A stretch of DNA of 64,000 bases from Dyella sp. S184. GTDB taxonomy: Bacteria > Pseudomonadota > Gammaproteobacteria > Xanthomonadales > Rhodanobacteraceae. This document shows, in pieces, positions 46,501-53,164 of the stretch; positions within the stretch are counted from its first letter, which is position 1; each line of letters opens with the position of its first letter. A program made the position numbers and the translations under genes. Where the stretch lies: contig NZ_LMUE01000009.1 of NCBI RefSeq assembly GCF_009766065.1, positions 692,058 to 756,057 on the forward strand, in the 5' to 3' direction. Under the pieces are notes generated by a model. The model did no database searches, had not been told where the DNA came from, and worked only from the letters and a program-made list of their open reading frames with translations.

Positions 46501-47020
46501 GTTTCGGGCTGACCTCGATCGCGATCATCGACTTGAAGAACCACCAGCGCCACACCGCGTCGGCATCACTGCCCGCCGGCTCGGGGAACGGCGATGCGGT
46601 ACTCGCTGCCTGCAGCAGGCCATGCACGCCGGCGTCGGCATCGCCGAGGAACAGCATCCACGGTACGCGGTACAGCGAATTGCGCCCCCCGGCCATTTCC
46701 GGCGAACGCTGGATCGCATGCTTGGCCGCCTGGATGGCGGCACTCATCTTCGCCAGCGGTTCGCGTTCGTCGTCCGGATTGCCCGGACCAAGATCACCGA
46801 TACGCTGCCGCGCACGCCCCGCGCGTGAATACTTGCGCGCGCCCTTGGTGAACCACCACAGCACCGCCAGTGCGGCGAGACACAGCCCGAGCAGTTGCCA
46901 GAAGCGCGGCGGCACGCCGGGGATCAGCGCCGGCGCAACGAACACGATCAACACCAGCAGCACGATGCCGCCGAGCACGTACAGCGCAGGCCGGAACCAG
47001 GTTTTCTGAGTGAGGCTCAT
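43511..47020 (-). CDS. tssM: T6SS membrane-complex protein TssM (IcmF)
   Basis: 1169 residues. Two N-terminal transmembrane helices (about 12-32 and 40-57), a cytoplasmic domain, TM3 near 397-418, then the long periplasmic IcmF-related and DUF1215-like domains. Where many TssM proteins have a Walker A, this one reads LFLGDADAGVHGLL (about 121-134): no GKT, so NTP binding is doubtful. Two 9-nt homopolymers lie in the gene (T9 and A9 on the coding strand, 44807-44815 and 44968-44976). It spans the envelope with TssL and anchors the channel. The 1027-codon plus-strand frame is a shadow. Confidence 0.95.
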   Translation of the reverse strand: MSLTQKTWFRPALYVLGGIVLLVLIVFVAPALIPGVPPRFWQLLGLCLAALAVLWWFTKGARKYSRAGRARQRIGDLGPGNPDDEREPLAKMSAAIQAAKHAIQRSPEMAGGRNSLYRVPWMLFLGDADAGVHGLLQAASTASPFPEPAGSDADAVWRWWFFKSMIAIEVSPKLVCDASARTERGLWYQALMQLASERDQLPLNGIVVCISARSLLGNGDALKDVSMRLRRLVDESMEHLQIQLPVYVVVTGLEVLTGYGAFRAAVPAEAFAQAMGWRLPESETVSAGTSAKFDSLFAPMAERLHALRLTALAAQHEVKGRRGVFEFVQSIMRLQGGLRKFVSLLLEDNPFQRTPRWRGLYFAGGPVPDTPAGAFVADLFTRFLPADQPLAMPSLKGSAGRMGVAALGVAALLGLSGYLTYGLSQARTDDAQLLAQTRAACQGRENAGASGRIGWVAACGRTIERLEASTDKSQLGFGLRRSDRDIEQLKQEVVGDFSSLILAPYDQMLDSDMANGRAGIEHVLAITQRLRILQHCRGRGASCLDSELPHNVVFDPRSRLFAPFFTADADTRRDRDNADALLTTYLGYLRWQKSEVLDDEEHRLQGELQRLLTAYTPRPQDLEAWADARMTGPRLQDYWLPADRLVGVDAGSLPTISGAYTVETWNGVVSPMTDTIGDTLAEKKSLADGFRSAYFTSYFHAWAQFQSRFFDGVNLWKGHTDELATRAAGNDNPYRFFFDSVQHNLLGLPLQLPLSLRWHQAWAQTRAAGWGGWKPFGAFLGHAVGGWFSSAKLTPPTWLLAMLDTRRDVLDKQQALFANGYLRLQAQGGDQNLYQIVADIYHAKGAPTQPPASEYATLLQSVDRPDDNYAAKFMGDDLGAWSVVQGPSHLLLYLTVQRAAAYVQQRWNDGVATALKQLPPDQQMAALYGAQGKLNAFVNDWLAPFVSEKEHTPIKVGGIALPLTPGFQAMMTAQSQAQPALNADQPFLVGSFSFTGPSQLGSLTEGALGTVLQIDCKDRSFSASSKAQSLAESKVAVFWSPANCLQASLRISLEQAGPAEVALVPAGSASAAGAAAPAAAEPLVLTKLYSGQDGFLQLLEDFAGGSHSFALADFRDSYTPLQWADITGRLHDVGFSQARVFLGVDLSDAMKQYLSARNTPVTMPGAIIE

Positions 47021-47031
47021 CGCAATAGTCC

Positions 47032-48378
47032 TCAGCGTGCCGGTTCGGTCTGGATGGTCATGAAATCGGCAACGAACTTGTCGCTGCTGCGATTGGTGTC
47101 GATGGCCTGCTTGAGCAGCGGCAGGTAATCCTTGGCCGGCTCCTGGTCAGGCCGGAAGCCGGTGTACAGCGGCGTGGGCGAGGCAACCACGGTGATCAGC
47201 TCCTGCCCGAATGGGGCATCGACGGTGATCCAGCCACCACCCTGCACGCCCGCCTGGCCCACGTCGATCTGCTGACTGGCCGGAATGACCTGCCCGCTGT
47301 GCGGCTCGCGTGTGTTCGGGAACAGGTGGATCACTTCGCCTTCGACCGTGTAGTAGTCGACGTAGAGATAGCTGTCATGGTTGGCCTGGGTGAGCTTGAC
47401 GATCACCTGCTCGTCCTTGACGAAGCGGTCGCTGTGGCCGGTGGTCGGCGTCACCGCGAGACCGTCGTGGCGATCGAGGTTGCGTTGCCGGTACGGCGTG
47501 AGCAGCTTGACCACTTCGCAGTGTGGCCAGATCAGCACCTTCACCTGATAGTTCGAGCTCTTCACGCCTTTGATCGCGTCGATGTCGCCGCGCAGGTGTT
47601 CGAGGTCCACCGGCTTGGAGACGTAACCGTTCACCGCAGTCACGCCGTCCTTGTCCACCGTGGCAGATAGGTCAGCACAGCTGTAGCCGGCGATCTCCTG
47701 ATCCACCAGCTGCTGCACCGTGGGGCCCGCCACCCGCGCCGGCGACAGGAAGAACCACACCAGATAGGCCAGTGGTACCAGCAGCGCCACCACCGCACCG
47801 ACCTTCATCAGCAGCGCGTCCCACTGCTTGGGATAACGCGGCCCGGCGGGATCCTTCATCTGGTACGGCTGCGGGGTGATCTGCTCTTCGCGCAGCGTGT
47901 GCAGCGGCGCGGGCGCCACCGGCAGCTGGCGGCTGTTCAATTCCTTGATTTTTCCCAGCTCGCCGTGGTCGCCAGTCTCGAAGTAGTACTGGCCGACGAA
48001 GCCGAGCAGTAGCGCGTGGTAGTACACCTCGCGCACTTCGTCGTCGCCGCCCTTGAGGTTGGACAGGTGCTCGAAGAACTCGTTGCCGGCGTTGTTGGTG
48101 TTGAACAGCGACACCTGCAACGGGCTGGCCTGGCTCCACCAGGATGGATTGCGCGTGATGATCTCGTCGAACCAGGCGACCACCGCGAACGCCGCCGACT
48201 CCACCGCCGCGGGTGGCTTGCCGGCAGCCAGCGCTGCACTGCGCGCCTGCTCGATCAGTGTGCGCGCCTGCGCGTATGCCTCATCCACGCTGCCCTGCGC
48301 CGTGCCGGCAGCGACCTGTTCGTCGATCGCCAGACCGAGCGAAAACAGCGGAGTGAAGTACTCGAGCATGCGGGCCAT
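47032..48378 (-). CDS. tssL: T6SS protein TssL (DotU) with BON/DUF4384-like C-terminal extension
   Basis: 448 residues. The DotU domain is at about 5-185 (YFTPLFSLGLAIDEQV, FAVVAWFDEIITR, LGFVGQYYFETGDHGEL). A single transmembrane helix is at about 190-212. The periplasmic part first shows a small BON-like domain (about 225-290), then a domain resembling DUF4384 (YLYVDYYTVEGEVIHLFPN, then WITVDAPFGQELITVVAS). Extended TssL proteins usually carry an OmpA peptidoglycan-binding domain; this one does not. It may recognise another envelope partner. 11 bp before tssM and 5 bp after tssK. Confidence 0.9.
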   Translation of the reverse strand: MARMLEYFTPLFSLGLAIDEQVAAGTAQGSVDEAYAQARTLIEQARSAALAAGKPPAAVESAAFAVVAWFDEIITRNPSWWSQASPLQVSLFNTNNAGNEFFEHLSNLKGGDDEVREVYYHALLLGFVGQYYFETGDHGELGKIKELNSRQLPVAPAPLHTLREEQITPQPYQMKDPAGPRYPKQWDALLMKVGAVVALLVPLAYLVWFFLSPARVAGPTVQQLVDQEIAGYSCADLSATVDKDGVTAVNGYVSKPVDLEHLRGDIDAIKGVKSSNYQVKVLIWPHCEVVKLLTPYRQRNLDRHDGLAVTPTTGHSDRFVKDEQVIVKLTQANHDSYLYVDYYTVEGEVIHLFPNTREPHSGQVIPASQQIDVGQAGVQGGGWITVDAPFGQELITVVASPTPLYTGFRPDQEPAKDYLPLLKQAIDTNRSSDKFVADFMTIQTEPAR

Positions 48379-48383
48379 CGCCG

Positions 48384-49811
48384 TTACTCCTCCGCGCCCA
48401 CGGGATACAACTTGATCACCGTTTGATCCGGCGGCAGGTCACAGAACACCGCCATGTTTCGCGCGTTGCGGATGTTTTGCCAGAATGGATGCCGGGTATC
48501 GATCAGGAAGTACGTCGTGTTCGGCGTCTTCTGCGGCAGCTCTTCCGGCGGCACCGGCAGCAGGTCGATCTTCAGGCCAAACAGTGCGGCCTGCAGCAGG
48601 CGTGGCATCTCTTCCACCGAACAGATCTTGCCGGTGCGCGACAGCCGTCCAAACAGATCCTGCCCGCGCAGTTCGGATTCGAAGGCGAGATAGAAGCGCG
48701 TCTTGTCCGAGTCGAACAGGTTGGGCGGCAACTCGGCCTTGTACAGCTTGCCGTCGTAGGTCAGCGTGATGCCCACTTCGGCACCCACGGTGAGCGCCTT
48801 GATCAACGTCTCGGCACGCTGGAACGCGATGCGGAAACAGGCACGCAGGTTGTCGTGGTCGTACGGTGGCAGCTCGGTCTCGGCGGGGTTTTCACGCAGG
48901 CCGCCGGCAAAACTGATTTCCTCGGAGAACACCGAAAACTCGGCCACCAGCTCGCGCAGCTGCAGGTACAGCGGATACGGCGAGATCACGCCACCACGCA
49001 CCGCCTCCTGCAGGTCGGCGATGTAGCGTGCGAAGGTCTGCATCATCACCACGCGCATTACTTCCTGCGCACTGGTCGAGGCGGCACGGATGCCGCGCTG
49101 GCGCTTCACGCTGGAGAAATCCGCCCCGCGCGAAACCAGCAGGTCGCGCAGGCTGCGCGTCCAGCGACTGAGGTTGACCGAACCCTGCAGCGCCACCAGT
49201 GGTGGTATGTAGTCGGGCGACAGCTTGAAGCGGCCCGGCCCGTTCGGCACGATCTCGGCGAACTTGTACGATTCGCATGCTGCGAGCAGCGCCTCGGCGC
49301 CTTCGTCCAGGCTACTGACGATCTGCGCCTGGTAGCCGAGGAAATCCACTTCGGCCGCGGGCGCCTGTGGATCGTACGGATCGACCCGCGATTCGCCCTC
49401 CAGCCGATGTCGCGCCGGCAGGCGGCCGCGCTCGTCGCTGCGGCCCAGGCCGTCGAGCGTGCGTTCGCGCTTGAGCACCAGATGCAGCGAGATCGGATCG
49501 TTGTTTGGCACACTCAGCTCGAGCAGGCTGCGTTCGGGTACACGTGCATTGCCGCCGCCTTCGGCGGTGGCCGCAACGCCGCCACTGATCAGTTCGCCCT
49601 GCCGGGTCAGCAGTACGAAGCGCTCCAATGTAGCCATGCCGGTGGCCAGCGCATCCTCGCGCAGCACCAGTGCTTCGTAACCCCAGTGGTAGGGCGAGAA
49701 CTGCCGGTGCAGCCGCAGTGCATACGCCTGCTGCCAGGCATCCTGTGCCTGCAGATGCTGCGGGGTGAGGAAACCACCCTGCGCCCAATGTACCTGCCGT
49801 GCTACCTGCAT
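48384..49811 (-). CDS. tssK: T6SS baseplate adaptor TssK
   Basis: 475 residues. Start MQVARQVHWAQGGFLTPQHL is the hallmark of TssK (VxWxEGMFLxPQHFQ). Later HLVLKRERTLDGLGRS, IPPLVALQGS and the C-terminal PNTTYFLIDTRHPFWQNI head domain match. The trimer links the baseplate to the TssL/TssM cytoplasmic domains. Follows the TraB-like gene by 44 bp. Confidence 0.95.
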   Translation of the reverse strand: MQVARQVHWAQGGFLTPQHLQAQDAWQQAYALRLHRQFSPYHWGYEALVLREDALATGMATLERFVLLTRQGELISGGVAATAEGGGNARVPERSLLELSVPNNDPISLHLVLKRERTLDGLGRSDERGRLPARHRLEGESRVDPYDPQAPAAEVDFLGYQAQIVSSLDEGAEALLAACESYKFAEIVPNGPGRFKLSPDYIPPLVALQGSVNLSRWTRSLRDLLVSRGADFSSVKRQRGIRAASTSAQEVMRVVMMQTFARYIADLQEAVRGGVISPYPLYLQLRELVAEFSVFSEEISFAGGLRENPAETELPPYDHDNLRACFRIAFQRAETLIKALTVGAEVGITLTYDGKLYKAELPPNLFDSDKTRFYLAFESELRGQDLFGRLSRTGKICSVEEMPRLLQAALFGLKIDLLPVPPEELPQKTPNTTYFLIDTRHPFWQNIRNARNMAVFCDLPPDQTVIKLYPVGAEE

Positions 49812-49855
49812 GACCTGCGTCCCTTGTCAGTGTTGCCGTGTGATGCGTACGCCGT

Positions 49856-50941
49856 TCACCATGGCTGCGCGCTCACTTCGAAGCCGCGCCGGGCGAGCCC
49901 GGCGAGCAACCCTTCCTGGCCGGTGAGATGGATCGCGCCCACCGCGACGAAGCAGCCGCCCCCGCGCAGCAGTGGCTCCAGCTCCTCGATCCAGCGTGCG
50001 TTGCGTTGTTCGATCAGACAGCCGCGCGCATGCTGTTCGGCGACTTTCGCCTGCGCATCCAGCCCATGCATCGCGTCTATGTCGGCCAGCCAGCCGGGCA
50101 GATCACCAGTGCGATAGAACGCCAGCGAGCGCTCGGTTTCGGCACGCAATTCCTGCGGATCGGCCAGCCGCTCCTGTAATACCCGCGCGTATTCGGCGGG
50201 TGAGGTGCAGTCGAGCGCGGCGAGCTGGTCCTCCAGTGTTTCCAGATGCACCAGCTTGAGGCCATGCGCACGCGCGGTGTCTTCCACCACGCTGTCGATA
50301 TTGCGCTGGCTGGCATCCCTTGCATTCGGCTCCGGCGCATCCAGCCCCTCTTCCAGCAGCGTCATCGCCACCCATGGCTTGAAGCGGTTGAGCTGCGGAC
50401 CCTTGTGCTCGGGCAGCAGCGTGGCCAGCTCGATGAACTGGGTGCCGCCGATCAGCATCGCCAGATTCTGACCCGGCGCCAGGAAACGATAGCGGTCGTA
50501 ACTTGGTTGCCACGGTGCATCGCCATCCACTTCGTTGATCAGCATGCGCTGGGCCTGCACCGCATGGCGTACACGCTCGGCATCCAGCCCCAACTCGGCT
50601 GGCGAACCGATGTGGATCGTGCCGAACACCAGGCTGTCCGGTGCGCCGGGCTGCGGCGAATGGATACGGAACAGCACGCCGCGCGCGGCACGCCAGTCGA
50701 AATCACCGTTCGCCACCACGGCGGGCGCAGCTGGCGACCGCGCTATCTGCACCGAAGACGGCAAAGGCGTCCTGGCCGAGGATGCAACCGCCGGTACGAC
50801 CGGCAACGCTATCGATTGCGGCGACGATGACGTCTGCACCAGCGGTTGCGTCCATGCCGGCGCTCCAGCCAGCAAGCCAGCGCACAGCACGAGCAGGCCC
50901 TGCCAGCCTCGCCGCCGTGTCGCTGTGAGCGCCATTGCCAT
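49856..50941 (-). CDS. TraB/GumN family protein
   Basis: 361 residues from ATG 50941 (AGGGA 7 nt upstream); ATGs at 50947 and 50965 are poorer. A signal peptide (ending APAWTQ) and an Ala/Pro/Ser-rich linker precede the TraB/GumN domain: LVFGTIHIGSPAELGL, then FKPWVAMTLLEEGL, and C-terminal GGCFVAVGAIHLTGQEGLL with its conserved His. Family members are suggested to be metalloproteins with an EreA/ChaN-like fold; some are thought to be peptidases. It heads the tssK-L-M-A unit, so it may be a periplasmic accessory of this T6SS, but that is inference. Confidence 0.85.
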   Translation of the reverse strand: MAMALTATRRRGWQGLLVLCAGLLAGAPAWTQPLVQTSSSPQSIALPVVPAVASSARTPLPSSVQIARSPAAPAVVANGDFDWRAARGVLFRIHSPQPGAPDSLVFGTIHIGSPAELGLDAERVRHAVQAQRMLINEVDGDAPWQPSYDRYRFLAPGQNLAMLIGGTQFIELATLLPEHKGPQLNRFKPWVAMTLLEEGLDAPEPNARDASQRNIDSVVEDTARAHGLKLVHLETLEDQLAALDCTSPAEYARVLQERLADPQELRAETERSLAFYRTGDLPGWLADIDAMHGLDAQAKVAEQHARGCLIEQRNARWIEELEPLLRGGGCFVAVGAIHLTGQEGLLAGLARRGFEVSAQPW

Positions 50942-50953
50942 GGCCATTTCCCT

Positions 50954-50981
50954 GTCGTGAATCATCAGCGATTCTCACGAC
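50954..50981. promoter_or_regulatory. Inverted repeat before the TraB/GumN-tssK operon
   Basis: GTCGTGA-N14-TCACGAC immediately upstream of the TraB/GumN start and facing the divergent response regulator. A symmetrical regulator site or a leader hairpin; unassigned. Confidence 0.35.
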
Positions 50982-51127
50982 GGCCCGTCGCAACGGCCAT
51001 ATCACGGAGAGCCTAGGCCGTTCGGTTTGGCTTCGATCAGTTGCTGCCGGCACGCGCTGGGGCTATGTTGCTGCGGACTCAGACGTGCCGCGGCGGGAGT
51101 GCCGCGATACCGCCACGGGGAACGGAT

Positions 51128-51784
51128 ATGCGGATACTGATCGCGGACGACCATCGACTGATCGTCGAGGGAGTCAAAGTCAAACTCGCCGAACTCGGTG
51201 CGGACACCGAGTTCTCGGTGGCCATGGACGTGGGCGAACTGCGCCATTCGATCCAGAACGATCCACCGCCCGACCTGGCACTGATCGACCTGACCATGCC
51301 CGGCGGCGATGGCAATGCACATCTCGCCGAAACCATCCGCCATCTTCCCGGCGTGCCGGTGATCGTGCTGTCGGGCTCGGAAGACCCATCGCTGATCAAG
51401 GAACTGCTGGCGATGGGCGTGCAGGGCTTCATCCCGAAGGCCTATTCACCCGAGGTGATGCTGTCGGCGGTACGGCTGGTGTTGTGTGGTGGAGTCTATG
51501 TGCCGCCAATGCTGTTGCAGGAACTGGGCAACTTCGCTGGTGCTGCCACTGCGCATGGCGAACCGGCAGCCTCGCTGGAGGACCGGCTGCGCAAGCTGCT
51601 CACCGAGCGTCAGATCGACGTGCTGCGGCTGTTGTCGCAAGGCAAGCCAAACAAGGTGATTGCGCGCGACCTCGGCATCAGCGAAGGCACCGTCAAGATC
51701 CACCTCGCGGCAATCTTCCGCGCGCTCAACGTGCGCAACCGGGTCGAGGCCGTGGTTGCCTCGCGGCGCATTAGCGGACTTTGA
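51128..51784 (+). CDS. LuxR/NarL-type response regulator
   Basis: 218 residues from ATG 51128 (MRILIADDHRLIVEGVK). Receiver pocket ADD at 6-8, phosphoacceptor Asp54 in ALIDLTMPGGDG, Ser in VLSGSED, Lys in FIPKAYS. The LuxR HTH is at about 150-215 (LTERQIDVLRLLSQGKPNKVIARDLGI-type, 20-residue core ISEGTVKIHLAAIFRALN). No histidine kinase gene is adjacent, so it is an orphan. It is divergent from the TraB-tssK operon and upstream of mltA-tssFGH, an ideal place to control both halves of the T6SS. Confidence 0.92.
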   Translation: MRILIADDHRLIVEGVKVKLAELGADTEFSVAMDVGELRHSIQNDPPPDLALIDLTMPGGDGNAHLAETIRHLPGVPVIVLSGSEDPSLIKELLAMGVQGFIPKAYSPEVMLSAVRLVLCGGVYVPPMLLQELGNFAGAATAHGEPAASLEDRLRKLLTERQIDVLRLLSQGKPNKVIARDLGISEGTVKIHLAAIFRALNVRNRVEAVVASRRISGL

Positions 51785-51804
51785 CAGCAGCAATCGGGGC
51801 ACAT

Positions 51805-51820
51805 GCCTGTCATGACAGGC
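51805..51820. promoter_or_regulatory. 16-bp perfect palindrome upstream of PhnD-like gene
   Basis: GCCTGTCATGACAGGC, 20 bp after the response-regulator stop and about 107 bp before the next start. Its symmetry and lack of T-run suit a dimeric regulator operator better than a terminator. The encoded LuxR-type regulator next door is one candidate ligand. Confidence 0.5.
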
Positions 51821-51926
51821 GTAACACGGCGTGCATCGGCACAGCGTAAGCTAGATCGACAAGGGTCGGGGATGACTTTGTGCGCATAGTGGCCATGCTG
51901 TCATCGGCTGCAGGGGGAGTGGTTCC

Positions 51927-53015
51927 GTGCCGGGAAAACGCAGCACTGACAACCGACAGCCCCGCGGCTCCTGGGTCATGTTGTGGCGTGCCGCGTTGTT
52001 GGTGCCGCTGGCGCTGGGCTGCTTTTCATTGCATGCCGCAAATGCTTCTTCTGCAACCGAGTCGCCGGCGCCGCTGACGTTCGGCATCCTGCCGATCGGT
52101 GGCCCTTCCGAATCGCTGGAGGCCTGGCGGCCGATGCTGGACGACATGAGCAAGTCGTTGCAGCGGCCCGTCCATAGCATCTCGGTGAGCACCTATGAAG
52201 GCCTTGCCCAAGCCATGTCCGAGGAACGCGTGGACGTCGCCTTCGTCTCCGGCGTGCTGGCACTGGATGCGGTCAGTCGCGACCGCATGCAGGTGATCGC
52301 CCAGCTCGTTGGTGGCAATGGCTCGCACGGCTACTACTCCGTCCTGCTGGTACAGAAGGACTCGCCGATCCATACGCTGGATGACTTGTATCGCCAGCCC
52401 GGCCACTGGCGCTTCGCGCGTGGCGAAGCACTGTCGACCTCCGGCTACCTGGTGCCCGAGACCCAGCTGTTCGCCAGCCACAAGATCGATTCGGACACGT
52501 TCTTCGCCAACGTGGTGGTGAACAACCACCAGAACAACGCGCTGGCGGTGGCCAACGGCGAAGTGGACGTGGCCACCAACAATACTGCCGACCTGGAGCG
52601 CTTCGCTCAGCACTTCCCCGAGCAGTACGCGCGCCTGCGCATCCTGTGGAAATCCACCCTGATTCCGCATGCCGTCATCATCGTGCGCAGCGACCTGTCG
52701 CCGCAGCTGCGTGCGTCGATTGCGAACTTCATCACCCACTACGCGAAGAGCGGCACGCATTTGACGGCGGAACTGGCCAAGCTGAAGCTGATCCACGATA
52801 TCAGCGGCTTCATACCGGCCAACGACGCCACCCTCATACCCTTCGCCGATATCAACTACACGCTAGAGCGCCGCCGTACGCTCAGCGCGCAATGGGTCAA
52901 TGACGCCGCGATGCAGACGCACCTGCAGAAGATCGAGAGCGATCACCAGAAGCTGGTGCAGCGACTCAAGACAAACCAGTCGATGGAACTTCCATATCGC
53001 GGCGACGGGCCCTGA
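51927..53015 (+). CDS. PhnD-like phosphate/phosphonate-type solute-binding protein
   Basis: 362 residues from a GTG with GGGGGAG 7 nt upstream. A signal sequence with an extended N-region (hydrophobic core about 18-33, SLHAANA) sends it to the periplasm. Two-lobed PhnD/PtxB-type domain: FGILPIGGPSESLEAWRPML, SISVSTYEGLAQAM, VDVAFVSGVLALDAV and VNNHQNNALAVANGEVDVAT. No permease or ATPase genes lie nearby, so it is not part of a transporter here. Such orphan binding proteins often feed a signal to a sensor kinase. It sits between an orphan response regulator and T6SS genes. Confidence 0.88.
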   Translation: MPGKRSTDNRQPRGSWVMLWRAALLVPLALGCFSLHAANASSATESPAPLTFGILPIGGPSESLEAWRPMLDDMSKSLQRPVHSISVSTYEGLAQAMSEERVDVAFVSGVLALDAVSRDRMQVIAQLVGGNGSHGYYSVLLVQKDSPIHTLDDLYRQPGHWRFARGEALSTSGYLVPETQLFASHKIDSDTFFANVVVNNHQNNALAVANGEVDVATNNTADLERFAQHFPEQYARLRILWKSTLIPHAVIIVRSDLSPQLRASIANFITHYAKSGTHLTAELAKLKLIHDISGFIPANDATLIPFADINYTLERRRTLSAQWVNDAAMQTHLQKIESDHQKLVQRLKTNQSMELPYRGDGP

Positions 53016-53164
53016 TCAGCGGCTCTCCTGCCGTTCGCGCCAGCCGATTGGGTCTACCGACGAGCGTCACCATTCCACCTCCGCCGCCATAGCGCCTCCG
53101 AGGTATGGCAACGTACGCCGCGTGCGCCAATCATGGTCGACATCCTCATGCATGGGAGTCCGCC

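Noticed and set aside
48423..50117. 564-codon plus-strand open frame across tssK and the TraB/GumN gene
   Set aside because: Spans two well-supported minus-strand genes; shadow composition.
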